A program made the position numbers and the translations under genes. A stretch of DNA of 64,000 nucleotides from Yponomeuta sedellus. Taxonomy: Eukaryota; Arthropoda; Insecta; Lepidoptera; Yponomeutidae. The stretch is from positions 14,444,016-14,508,015 of the forward strand of contig OW203734.1 in the NCBI GenBank assembly GCA_934045075.1, written 5' to 3'. Below, one piece after another: positions 54,779 through 64,000 of the stretch. The notes beneath the pieces were generated by a model, which did not search any database, was not told the origin of the DNA, and saw nothing but the letters and a program-made list of their open reading frames with translations. The first letter of the stretch is position 1. Each line of letters starts with the position of its first letter.

Positions 54779-54995
54779 ACTAGCTGTGCCCCGCGGTGTT
54801 ACCAGCAGTTTATCTTTACCATGAGAATAAAATTATATATCATATTTCCGCTTTGAAACGTGGTCTATTGTTAATCCAGGGTGTCAGCTAACTCCATACC
54901 AAATTTTATTAAAATCGCCCCAGCCGCACGTTTCGACGTGAAGAAGTAACATACATACTCACAAACTTTCGCCTTTATAATATGAGTGTGACGGG
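54779..54995 (-). mobile_element. Helitron-like (Lep1-type) repeat
   Basis: ctagctgtgccccgcggtgt at the left, taccaaattttattaaaatc inside, actttcgcctttataatatg at the right. This is the reverse order of the Lep1-type copy at 47258. Confidence 0.65.
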
Positions 54996-55579
54996 ATAGT
55001 GTGATGTAATAGTGTAATGTGATTGTGTGATAGTCCATGATCATGGATACTATCTTATATGGGTAAAAAATTGAGATGAAACTGGAAAGTTCCCGCAAGT
55101 TGCCCAGCCAAGCTGGGGGCGAACGGTGCATAACTAAGCGGCTACAAGTTGCTGGAACTCGCGCTTCTCTGCCTACGTCACGGCTCTTTCATTTGTTCCA
55201 TTAGGCGACGCTATGGGATATGCGTGACGTCACACCTCATACTTTCCCCGCTGCTCAGTGGACTCTAACCCACTTGCCATTTGAAACTTTCATCCCGTAA
55301 TCGCTTGTGAGTTTTCTCCAGGTGTGACTTATCTTACTTTTCATATGTTTGCTGTCTCGTTTGTATAAATGTAAGATTCCTGTTTAACAAGACTGTTATT
55401 GACGTAAGGCAATTTTTTAATGACGTACTTTTTGTTGTATGTCAACCTTGAATTATACACTGTTCAAACTTTCAGTCTCACATTTATTGAAATTCTATCG
55501 TTCGTAAGTCAGTTGAAATGACCCCTAAATATTGAAATAGGTTTTTAAACCTACTATCCCATAGTATGTGTAATTGTAT
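54996..55579. other. Unrecognised intergenic DNA
   Basis: No supported feature. Confidence 0.35.
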
Positions 55580-55945
55580 TATCTATAATATAAAAATGAA
55601 TCGCTGAATGTGTTGGTAAGCGCAAATCTCGAGAGCAGCAGAACCGATTTCGCCAATTCTTTTTTTAGAATATTCCTGGAAGTACGAGTATGGTTCTTAC
55701 GGAGGGAAAAATAAATAAAGAATCGACTGTTAGGCGATACGAAGTTTGCTGGGTCATCTATAATATAAAAATGAATCGCTGAATGTGTTGGTAAGCGCAA
55801 ATCTCGAGAGCAGCTGAACCGATTTCGCAAATTCTTTTTTTAGAGTATTCCTTGAAGTACGATGATGGTTCTTACGGAGGGAAAAATTAAAAAAAAATAA
55901 AAAATCGACTGCTAGGCGGTACGAAGTTCGCTGGGTCAGCTAGTG
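55580..55945 (+). mobile_element. Tandem dimer of Helitron-like repeat L
   Basis: Two copies (about 55580-55755 and 55756-55945) each begin tctataatataaaaatgaat and contain gaaccgatttcgc and gtacga-ttatggttcttacgg-type wording (shown as separate words). The first lacks the final agctag and runs straight into the next start; the second ends gtcagctag before t. Confidence 0.7.
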
Positions 55946-56289
55946 TTAATATAATAACAAACTGACCCTCTCAAACGTTGTTTTGCCATATTAACTTGCT
56001 TGTGACGTACTCACAGACTAACACGAACAAATAAAAAAAATCGGTGAAGCAGTTTCAGAGGAGTTTGATGACAAGCAGTGTGACACGACATTTTTATATA
56101 TTAGATAATTATTGTACACTTCTCTCCCCTCGATTTTAATGTCCATATGACCATATTGATGCGGTCAACCTTTGAGTGTTTGCTGGAAGAGATTTCTGCT
56201 GTATAAGCTCACCAGGTACATTTTTCATTTTGTAAATTTGAAGTCATATTATAATATCTGAAGATGGCTATATAATATATAATGGCCGA
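55946..56289. other. Fragments of Helitron-like and LINE 3' UTR sequence
   Basis: 56070-56108 (gtgtgacacgacatttttatat) and 56165-56230 (gtgtttgctggaagagattt). Confidence 0.4.
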
Positions 56290-56520
56290 AGTACTTTGCA
56301 AGTGATGCATATTACTTCAGCCAGATGTCGCTGCCTGTAAATAATACAAAGAATATTATTGTAAAGAAGTTCGAAATTTCGCCGATGCCGGCACTTGGCC
56401 ATTAGCTCAGTTGGGAGAGCACTGGTACGGTTAGCCAGTGGTCGCTGTTTCGAATCCCGGCATGGACGGAATTTTTAGCCTCTAAATAGGTTTTTAAAAT
56501 TATCCTCAGCACGAGTGCAA
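56290..56520 (+). mobile_element. Palindromic-family tRNA SINE, sense copy
   Basis: Head cagccagatgtcgctgcctg, A box tagctcagttgg, anticodon arm ctggtacggttagccag, B box variant tttcgaatccc, arm and a diverged tail (tcagcacgagtgcaac). Confidence 0.8.
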
Positions 56521-57502
56521 CAAGAAGAATGTAGATAGATAGATAGATAGAATATTAATTATTGCATGTACACCAAGGATTACATAAGAGACTTATAAAA
56601 TAACAGTACAGTACAAGTGGCGGCCTCATAATAATATAATCGGCCTTTTATATGTATCATATTAACTTGCTTATGACGTATTCTCAGACCAACACGAAAA
56701 AATACAAAAATCGATGAAGTTCTTTTTTCAATGTTAATATGATTTTAATTTTTTTTTTAATAGCAAAAAAATTACCTTTACATTTTTGGTTTTACAAAAA
56801 TCGCCAAACGCCAGGCGTTGCGCTCTTATAACTAATAATGTTCATATGACCACAATGATGGCCTTGGTCAACCCTTGAGGGTTAGCTGGAAGAGATTTTT
56901 GCTTAAATAAGCTCGCCAGGTACAAGTTTTATGTTGCAAGGATTGTGTTTTATGTCGGCACTTTATGAGTGCAATGAAGTATAAAGAACAAATTAAAATT
57001 AAAACAACTATTGTATTGAATGACAAATTGTATTGTAAAGCAAAGCTCATAAGCTAAACAGGTTCTCGCCTGAGTTACGTGACGGCATGAAACTCCGCGG
57101 CAGACATCTAGACCGCTGAATAGTGAATAGTGAATAGGTTCTGAATAGAATCAAGTCGTTACGCGGAGTGACAGATTAGTCGCTGTCTTCCTGTCTCGCG
57201 ACTCGATATATTTCATCGGCTTTTACACTGAAGCGAAGGCTATCTTGGAAAGTGCTTTAGGAAACAGAAAAAAACACAGATATACGTTTATAGAGAACTA
57301 TCATTTGATATTTGATCTTTCGTCACACGAATAAATTCTCGGTATTACCACAGATCTCACAAATAGGTGCTGCTCTCATCGAGTAACTTAAACAAAAATG
57401 CGTTTTTTTTTTGCAAACCAAATTAAATTACCAGCCGGAACCGGTGATAATACATGGTTTTAACGAACTAACAGAACAATTCCGCTCCAGCTCCACCGAC
57501 AG

Positions 57503-57507
<5 letters not shown>
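56521..57507. other. Mostly unrecognised; LINE 3' UTR piece near 56870-56925
   Basis: A short GATA run at 56530-56550; gagggttagctggaagagat near 56877. The minus frame at 56868-57050 is not credible. Confidence 0.4.
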
Positions 57508-57546
<39 letters not shown>

Positions 57547-57552
57547 GCGCGC
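57508..57552. repeat. (CA)n(CG)n microsatellite
   Basis: cacaca run followed by cgcgcgcg. Confidence 0.9.
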
Positions 57553-57584
57553 GGTCAGCCCGCGCCGGCGACGGATTGCTTTTG

Positions 57585-57794
57585 TAATATAGTTGCGAAA
57601 AAAGTGGCGTATTGCAGGGACGTATAGCGTTCGGGATGTGAGCGACATACTCGAGCCTTTTCTTTACCTTCCGAACTCGTGCGTACTATTAAATAATGTT
57701 AACGCTGTTAACCGTTAGTCAAACGCTGTGGCATCGGTCATTTGATTTTGATGTGAAATTTCTTATTAAAAATGTGTTATTGTTTTGCAGTTAC
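57585..57794. repeat. Dispersed repeat shared with 52075-52140
   Basis: gttgcgaaaaaagtggcgta and gggacgtatagcgttcggga resemble, inverted, tgctatacgtccgtgtaata and cgtcactttttgagcaac inside the THAP element. Confidence 0.55.
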
Positions 57795-58155
57795 ACTGCC
57801 TGAATCGCTCGTAGCCCCGGCTGCCTTAGTGATCTTAAACGACCACGAAGGTTAAGCAACACAGGGTGCGTTCAGTGCAAGGTTGGGTGACCGTCTATGA
57901 CAAACGCTAGTGGCATTTTTCCGAGCGGTTCCGTGCTTCGCAAGGCACGTTATGTAGTCGGTACCGGTTGCTGTCGATAGATGACAGTCGTTAAGCCAAG
58001 TCAGAGGCCTTAGGGCGGCTTGAAAACTTCTGACAGTAAGACCAGCCACTAGTCTTGCAAGTCTCTATCAATCCGGACTTGGCCCACGTGGTGGACTATG
58101 GCCTATACCTTTCTCGTGCCCCTCGGTGGGGATATAACGGGTGTTAATGATGAAA
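57795..58155 (+). mobile_element. 5S-rRNA-derived SINE, full length
   Basis: Starts tcgctcgtagccccggctgc. 57840-57900 reads cgaccacgaaggttaagcaa and gttgggtgaccgtctatgac, matching the internal-control part of arthropod 5S rRNA (GTTAAGCAAC, TGGGTGACCG) as I remember it. The body with cttcgcaaggcacgttatgt and a 3' block ending at a gggg-atat tail follow. It fits the SINE3 class: a 5S head for RNA polymerase III and an unrelated body. Confidence 0.85.
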
Positions 58156-58679
58156 GTGCCTTACGAAATTGTCTCTAAATATGGATGTCGATAGGTGGGA
58201 CAACAGGCGAGGCGGGAAGACATCAGGCCAGGGCAGTAATGGAGTCGCAGCGAGAACCGGGCGTCGGTCAGTACGTAGACGAGCAGCCCGATGGTCAGAC
58301 GGTATAATCAGGTCGTCAATGGCGAATGACCACGAAAATTAGCGCGATGGGAAAAAGGCCTTTTCCTTTTTTTAACCTTTGTATTTTTGTATAAATCTCG
58401 TGCGCCATGTAAACCACAAGCTAATTCTAACTGCGCTTAGTGTAGAGACCACTGTTAAAATGCATAACGGTGTACCTATTTTATTAATGAAATCTATTCT
58501 TATTCTCACTCCTCATCACCCTGCAGTGGACAGAGGTGGGCTAATAATGATGACTATGCTGTGAAGACAAATACAGTCTGTTAGCTTTTAGAATATACCT
58601 CGGCTACTATTGGATAGAATCGTGTAATAGAAATATCGAAACTAATATTACACTTAATTAAATAAACTTAATAAGAAAA
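58156..58679. other. Unrecognised intergenic DNA
   Basis: cctcatcaccctgcagtgga near 58510 resembles a SINE 3' word. The 61-aa frame at 58379-58564 is not credible. Confidence 0.35.
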
Positions 58680-58799
58680 TTTAAAAACCTATTTAGAGGC
58701 TAAAAATTTCACAAATGCCGGGATTCGAACCCGGGTTCAAATAGGTTTTTAAATTTGTTCCTTAGCACGGGTTAGTGCATTAAAATAAAAATAGTATAA
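58680..58799 (+). mobile_element. Palindromic tRNA SINE, 120-bp minimal hairpin
   Basis: aacctatttagaggctaaaa, a T-arm palindrome gggattcgaacccggg, then directly aaataggtttttaaattt and the tail agcacgggttagtgcattaa. Flanked by ttaataagaaaa at 58668-58679 and 58800-58811 (12 bp, perfect). Confidence 0.9.
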
Positions 58800-58917
58800 T
58801 TAATAAGAAAAGTTTTATACAGAGCAGGAAGTAGTATTACACTCGTGTGCTTTCGGCGAAAACCGCCTACTCTAGAGCCCGAGGTATATTCTAAAAGCTA
58901 ACATACTGTCAGTATTA

Positions 58918-59015
58918 TCTAATCTCTTAATGATTCGCGATACTCATACATAGTTAAAATAAGGTAATTACGTTTTACCTAATAAATGATCTAGATTTGA
59001 CCCGTTCAATATATC
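58918..59015 (+). repeat. Dispersed repeat (family at 15205-15300)
   Basis: ttaatgattcgcgatactca and aaggtaattacgttttacct. Confidence 0.6.
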
Positions 59016-59049
59016 TACTATCAAATTTATCTTATTTTTTTATGTAGGT

Positions 59050-59185
59050 AATATACACCCCACGACCTTGTCTCAGTAAGAGACAGAGAGTTTGGGCTTA
59101 ACTACGACGCGTGCCCACCGCGTATGGTCAGGTTTAAGCGTTGAGGTTGTTGAACACCTCAGATGCTCAGGTTTCCTCATGATGT
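59050..59185 (-). mobile_element. SINE family D fragment
   Basis: agtttgggcttaactacgac, gcgtgcccaccgcgtatggt and ctcaggtttcctcatgatgt. Confidence 0.55.
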
Positions 59186-59484
59186 TATCCTATTTTGTTC
59201 CATAATAAGTAATATACGCGGCAAATTGATAACCTCCTCTTGTTTTTGAAGTCGGTTAAAAATTGCTTAGGATTGTCATGTTCGGCTCTCCGCTTCCAGT
59301 CACTGCCCACCGCTTTGAAAATGTCGTCGCTCCACCTAGTCACTGGGCGTCCTACGCTACGAAAGATGGAGAGAACACTTTATTGTACATCAAAAGGAAA
59401 TTACGATTACGACTTTCCTTAAGGCCGTAGTATTTCTTAATGACTCACGATCAAGAACATTTTAACACCCTTGCCCACGATGCT
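59186..59484. other. Unrecognised; possible LINE coding relic near 59255-59360
   Basis: attgcttaggattgtcatgt and ccacctagtcactgggcgtc resemble, inverted, the region before the end of a LINE frame. Too little to assign. Confidence 0.3.
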
Positions 59485-59642
59485 TAACATAACATAACAT
59501 TTTCATACAGGCACATACATTGCTTCTGGCCCCACACTAGGATACCCTGTGTCGTGGGAACCAGAAACAACGACATCACAAACATGTAAACATCCAAGAC
59601 CTGGGGTTTTTTTATGTCCCCAGCCGGGATTCGAACCCTTCA
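59485..59642 (-). mobile_element. SINE family F, 3' part
   Basis: acataacataacattttcat, aggataccctgtgtcgtggg, catccaagacctggggtttt and cagccgggattcgaaccctt; cut within the tRNA part. Confidence 0.75.
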
Positions 59643-59689
59643 ATAAGTAGTTCACCTTCTTTTCCTGCACTATCCTTTTCGAGTCTCTT

Positions 59690-59785
59690 CAACACCAAAG
59701 GTTGGCTGGAAGAGAATGCTTCTTGCAATAAGCACGCCCTTGTACATTTACTCATGTAATTAGTGCAATAAATAATAATAAAATC
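59690..59785 (+). mobile_element. LINE 3' UTR
   Basis: aaaggttggctggaagagaa, gcttcttgcaataagcacgc and gtgcaataaataataataaa; same type as 29986-30120. Confidence 0.6.
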
Positions 59786-60279
59786 ATCATAAAATCAGTT
59801 GCTATGGCGTAACTCGCTGAAGTAAAGTCACGGCCTTGCTCCCTGCATTGGCACCACTATAAAGCAAAACCTAAGGTCACATTAACTAACTTACTAACTG
59901 TCTCAATAAAACAGGAACAGACCTACACCTTCTTTAGTGAAACAAAGGCTGACAACTGCCAACATACGTGTAGCACTGACACTTAACAAAGCGTGACGTC
60001 ACTCTGTTGAACCCGTTGCTCTTTTCAAATCTCGGAAGCAATTATACACGGGCGCGCTCTTCTTTTGTTTTCTGCTCTGAGCGAATAAACTGATGTCAGC
60101 TTGTTATGTTTATAGGGGACGGGCCGCGTGAAGTACCTACTGTGTTTTGTTTTATCCGGCTATTGTCTGAGTCGAAGCAAACGTTTTTTTTTGTACTATC
60201 ACGATCAAGAAGATTTATGATATTTGAGGGGTTGATATTTCTTTATTTAATGCCATGAATAATAGACCGCTAGATAGTT
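59786..60279. other. Unrecognised intergenic DNA
   Basis: No supported feature. Confidence 0.35.
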
Positions 60280-60470
60280 AGAATATTTTCGGGGCTTAAT
60301 CGTGTGGCTGATTGAAGGTAGTCTGAAACCTTGTCAGCCGAAGATGTGAACGGATGCCAGCCATCAGTCTTCTCGTGACCACGATGATTGTAACGTCGTC
60401 GAAACGTTAGGTAAAATAGCAATAAATTACTACGCGATTAAGCCCCGAAAATATTTTTACTATGAGTTCA
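60280..60470. mobile_element. Penelope-like termini in inverted arrangement
   Basis: agaatattttcggggcttaa at the left and ttaagccccgaaaatattttt-type inverse at the right. Between them are tcgtgaccacgatgattgta and gtcgtcgaaacgttaggtaa. Penelope-like elements often carry such inverted terminal copies. Confidence 0.7.
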
Positions 60471-60674
60471 AGTCGCGAAAGTTTTAAATATGCTAGAACG
60501 CTAGATATTATTGCTTTCTGACAGTGACATACCGTGTTCGATAGCTATTCAATAAAAAAAATTCTCAGCGAGGAGTAAAATTCAGGCTCGGCGAGCAAAA
60601 ATTAACTGCGGTCCATACAAATTGAAAGCACATATTATATGATTTGTTTGGACTGTGACTTCGCGACTTGAACA

Positions 60675-61404
60675 CATGGTTAGAATACTTTCGGGGCTTA
60701 ATCGCGTAGTAATTTATTGCTATTTTACCCCTACGTTTCGACGACATTACAGTCATCGTGGTCACGAGAAGACTGATGGCTGGCACCCGTTCGCATCTTC
60801 GACTGATGAGGTTTCAGACTACCCTCAATCAGCCATCACAAAGCACTATTAGGGTTGCGACTCACTACACTGACAATGTCGGATGATAAGCCATGCGACT
60901 TTTTTTCCACTCGAACACTTCTTGATGACCGGATCCTACGTTTGCGACAGTTTGAAACCACATTCCCGATTAAAATTTTTGTGTTTCTTAATTTCAACCG
61001 CTTCACGCACAATTCGGCTATAATAATGGCGATCGTTGGAAAGTACCGATGGTTTGTGTAATTCTATCCAGTGGTTTGATCCTCATTCAAGCAGATGTTC
61101 CGCTATCGCTGACTTTTCCACCTGGCGGTTTTTGACAGCTGCGATATGTTCCTTGACTCTTTCAGCAATGGTCCTCTTAGTTTGTCCGATATAAGAACTA
61201 CCGCAACTGCAATCGACTTTGTACACACCTGGTGTTTGATAGGGTATAGTGTCCTTGACTGTTCCTACCTACGCTGCTATCTTGAGCAGTGGGGTGAAAA
61301 CTGTCTTGATCGCATACTTCTTTAGCAAAGAACCGACTTTGTCTGTCACTCCCCTAATGTACGGCAAGTATGCTCGCTCCCTCGGAACGTCAACCCTCTT
61401 TACT
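60675..61404 (-). pseudogene. Penelope-like element C-terminus with broken GIY-YIG nuclease
   Basis: Minus frame from 61404: VDVPRERAYLPYIRGVTDKV, LLKKYAIKTVFTPLLKIAA, stop, TVKDTIPYQTPGVYKVDCSC, GSSYIGQTKRTIAERVKEHI, AVKNRQVEKSAIAEHLLE, stop, HWIELHKP, VREAVEIKKHKNFNRECGF, stop. The VYK...SYIGQT...R--EH pattern is the GIY-YIG endonuclease that follows the reverse transcriptase in Penelope-like elements. All of it lies in one frame with three stops and the upstream reverse transcriptase is missing. The 3' UTR ends at 60675 with the family's gggg-cttaatcgcg terminus. Confidence 0.88.
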
Positions 61405-61419
61405 TATAATGTCACACTG

Positions 61420-61564
61420 TAATTAATAAGCACTTATAACGCTTGGGCTACCACAAGAGGTGATACCTAACTGGTAAAACATTCCACGTGGAACGAAAGA
61501 CCCAAGTTTGATTCCCAGTGCGGTCATATGCCTGACTTCGTTTATCTTCAATTTATTTGTATCA
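61420..61564. other. tRNA-like relic
   Basis: aggtgatacctaactggtaa and caagtttgattcccagtgcg resemble decayed A and B box regions. Confidence 0.3.
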
Positions 61565-61830
61565 GTACAGTAGCAAAGGCTAACTGTGAAGTAATTCATC
61601 GTGAGGAAACCCACAGTTGGTAGCTCCGCACGTATTGACTTGTCTTTCCTGTGGGCTATTCCGACTAAGGTGTCAGAGTGGTATAGGTGCTGGGCAAGCC
61701 CACTTTATTTAAAAAACAATGACCCACTGCAGCGTCCAATTGGTCCTTTCACCCATCTAGGTGCTACTGGACGCTGTATTAATCATCTCCTAAAGGCCAA
61801 AGTTTCATTTAATAATGGATGAAGTAAATG
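61565..61830 (+). mobile_element. SINE family C
   Basis: aattcatcgtgaggaaaccc, tagctccgcacgtattgact, ggtataggtgctgggcaagc, ctttcacccatctaggtgct and actggacgctgtattaatca. Confidence 0.65.
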
Positions 61831-62179
61831 TTGAACCACTAAATGCCGTCATTGTATACGTGTAACAATACATGTAACCCTTAGTTAACTAACAACAGAT
61901 TTAATTAATAAAGTCGCCAACTTTCCCACAAATTTAAATAGTTATGAAATCCCAGCACCCCAGCTTAGGGAAAGCTTAGATTAGTTCATGAATTTGTGAG
62001 TTTAATTTTAATTAAATAATCCACAGAATTTTCGCTGCCTAATCAATCCAGGCCGTTATTGATGGAACTTCGTAATTCAGATGATAAGTATTGAGTATTT
62101 GAGGTAAATCCCTTTACCGATAATCTTATTTTACAACTGCTCTGCCTAGATGGTATGATTTTTATAGATAAAACTAAGG
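61831..62179. other. Unrecognised intergenic DNA
   Basis: No supported feature. Confidence 0.35.
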
Positions 62180-62300
62180 TTGTTTACAGAAGATCGCTTT
62201 AAGCGATAAGACCGCGATTTTTTTTCATAATTTAGATGTAACAAACCTTTGTAATTATTTCTTCCGCTTGTGCAATAAAGTATTCTCTTTATATCTGTCA
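62180..62300 (+). mobile_element. LINE 3' UTR
   Basis: ggttgtttacagaagatcgc, gcgataagaccgc and tgcaataaagtattctcttt. Confidence 0.6.
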
Positions 62301-62329
62301 AAAAGATAGAGATCTAACATAGTATTTCT

Positions 62330-62455
62330 TAATGATTCGCGATTCTCGTACATAGTTATTAAACATATGTATTAAACGTTAGAAAATAATGTAATTACGT
62401 TTTGCCTAATAAATAATCGCGATTAGACCCGTTTAATATATAGCTAGAGTTCTAA
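62330..62455 (+). repeat. Dispersed repeat (family at 15205-15300)
   Basis: ttaatgattcgcgattctcg and aataatcgcgattagacccg. Confidence 0.6.
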
Positions 62456-63713
62456 CATCTCTATGTATCTATTTAGATCTAAAAGTGAGGCTTAGCTGTA
62501 ATAGTGCTTGCGTTGAATCAAAAATCCAGATGTATGACCAAACTTAACGTGTGTGGCTGCAGCATTAATTTTATTCTCACTTTTATAAGAACAGTAAGTT
62601 TTGTCACTTAAGTTTGTTGTTAGAACGCATATTAAACAAATGTATTCGTAATGATACAAAAATATTTACTTAATGAATCTCAAAATAATAATAAGTTCCT
62701 TACATCACGATCACTTGACGTGGTCCCAAACTAGCTTCCAAAATTGTTAGCTATACCCTGTATATCACGTGTTGCTGACTTTCATGATTCTCGGTCATCG
62801 GTCCACTACCCGACAGCAGATTTTTGTCTAGGATAGTGCGAGTTTTTCCAGAAGAAGCCTGTTCACACGTACCTCGAAGAGGTTCAGGTTATAAACGTTC
62901 AGACAAATGGACGCTGACACGGTGTACCATACTTTGGCTGTGCGCATTATGAAGGACGATGAAAAGAGCTTAATGCGGAGGTTTGAAATGTCAAGCAAGT
63001 GCGGATGGTAAGCCGCAGTATATCTAGTGGTCCGATTGCTGTATGAGCTTATGGAGATGGCGGTATGAGCTTATGGAGTTCATAAGCCTATATCAAAAAT
63101 GTCCTGAAGTGGAGCTTGGTGTCCTAATCTTAGAAAATTTTCGGAGTTCCTTCAAAAGTCACGTCCGACTATTTAGACAGCAAAGTAGACGGTATCCAAC
63201 ACCACGATTTCTACGAAAAACGTGTAGGCATAAAATGTAAGCCGTAGTGTTGATAGTCAATGTATTTTCTTCCAATAATGACTTGATGCCTCCACAAACA
63301 TCATAAGGGAACCCTAGTGTGTGAAGTGCAAAAACGCACCTCACTGCTTGCTACGTAGGTAGGTACAATGGCCTAACTATGAGCTAAAAGCGGAAATCTC
63401 AGGTGTAGTTAATAATTAATTAGTTAACTAACGTCAGGAATAAAGGGATTACGTTTTATCTGATGAATAGTCGCAATTAGACCCGTTACTAAGTATGAGC
63501 TTTGCGAGTCATTAAAAATACCTTAATCTTTAAATAGCGCGTGAAATAGTAAATCTGCAGTGGGCACGTGTTCCCCAAGAGAATACTACATTGTTTATGC
63601 TTATACTGATTAAACATAGATTTGTCCTGTAAAGAGCGAGCATACTATTTTAGTGTGCGTACTCATAAATAATGCGTGTCTACTTTAGAATTGTAATGTC
63701 ATAATTGACACCA
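62456..63713. other. Unrecognised; short direct repeat and dispersed repeat piece
   Basis: gtatgagcttatggag occurs at about 63041 and 63063. 63445-63490 holds ttacgttttatctgatgaat and gcaattagacccgtt of the family at 15205-15300. Frames at 63043-63240 and 63159-63344 are not credible. Confidence 0.4.
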
Positions 63714-63784
63714 AAATGGCGAAAAAATATCGCATTGAAGGCATGAAAATGTCATGCCTTCAATGCGATATTTTTTCGCCATTT
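63714..63784. repeat. Perfect 71-bp hairpin
   Basis: Arms of 33 bp (63714-63746 and 63752-63784), starting aaatggcgaaaaaatatcgc, around the loop aaatg, no mismatch. Confidence 0.92.
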
Positions 63785-63954
63785 AATTTAATTGTCTTTT
63801 TTTTAAAATACCACGTCTTGAAAGTTTTCGTGTTACATCTCGAAGGAAAATATCGGCTTTCAATCTACCATGAGCTTAGCATAAAATCCCGCCCAGTAAT
63901 CACGTCTTGTCATAACCTCTCCTTAAAATGGATACGTGCTGCGTGATACAACTC

Positions 63955-64000
63955 TAAATATGCAATAAAGTGTTCTTTATCTACCTATCTATCTATCTAT
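63955..64000 (+). mobile_element. LINE-type 3' tail with (CTAT)n
   Basis: gcaataaagtgttctttatc then ctacctatctatctat to the window edge. Confidence 0.6.

Noticed and set aside
57840..57900. Possible functional 5S rRNA gene
   Set aside because: Only the internal part matches, the 5' and 3' stems of 5S rRNA are absent, and the block is joined to a SINE body repeated elsewhere.
60760..60830. Hammerhead ribozyme in the Penelope-like ends (ctgatgag near 60789; gtcgaaac in several copies)
   Set aside because: The core words are present, but I could not pair the required stems with a CUGAUGA and GAAA in the right order. A covariance-model search would decide.

Overview
This 64 kb window looks like gene-poor, AT-rich nuclear DNA from a moth or butterfly. 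The evidence is its mobile elements: 5S-rRNA-derived and tRNA-derived SINEs, Lep1-type Helitron-like repeats ending in CTAGT, a Penelope-like element, LINE 3' tails with an AATAAAG signal followed by short tandem repeats, and a BEL/Pao LTR retrotransposon. I found no host protein-coding gene and no functional tRNA, rRNA or other host RNA gene. Nearly all short open frames are chance frames or repeat-derived.

Layout. 1-12 kb: 5S-derived SINEs, a 2.4 kb non-coding LTR element (2507-4904) with a triplicated 356 bp internal unit, a MITE, and the first copies of a palindromic tRNA-derived SINE family. 12-24 kb: a 338 bp (CATA)n array at a LINE 3' end, foldback MITEs, a 650 bp mariner-like foldback element in a TA site, and many palindromic-SINE copies. 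24.9-27.4 kb: a second, complete copy of the non-coding LTR element with a 4 bp target duplication, inserted in a SINE. 29-38 kb: remnants of several LINE reverse transcriptases, tRNA SINEs, Helitron-like repeats, and three full units plus one partial unit of a 646 bp tandem repeat (33021-35268).

39.5-46.1 kb is the centrepiece. A Harbinger-like MITE (TAA duplication) holds a 6,043 bp BEL/Pao retrotransposon with apparently identical 175 bp LTRs and a 5 bp target duplication. Its gag-pol frame is broken twice: by a 72 bp insertion that is an inverted copy of its own U5/primer-binding region plus a 30 bp duplication, and by a roughly 4 nt deletion at the second catalytic aspartate of integrase.

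46.5-64 kb: a second long (CATA)n array, a nearly perfect 217 bp tandem duplication, Penelope-like ends (one with a broken GIY-YIG nuclease), and a 2.37 kb element with an 8 bp target duplication and a degenerate two-exon THAP domain, most likely P-superfamily. That element sits inside a Penelope remnant next to a 25 bp miniature made of only its two termini. Several insertions can be read against an intact paralogous site in this same window, so their boundaries and duplications are well supported without outside data.
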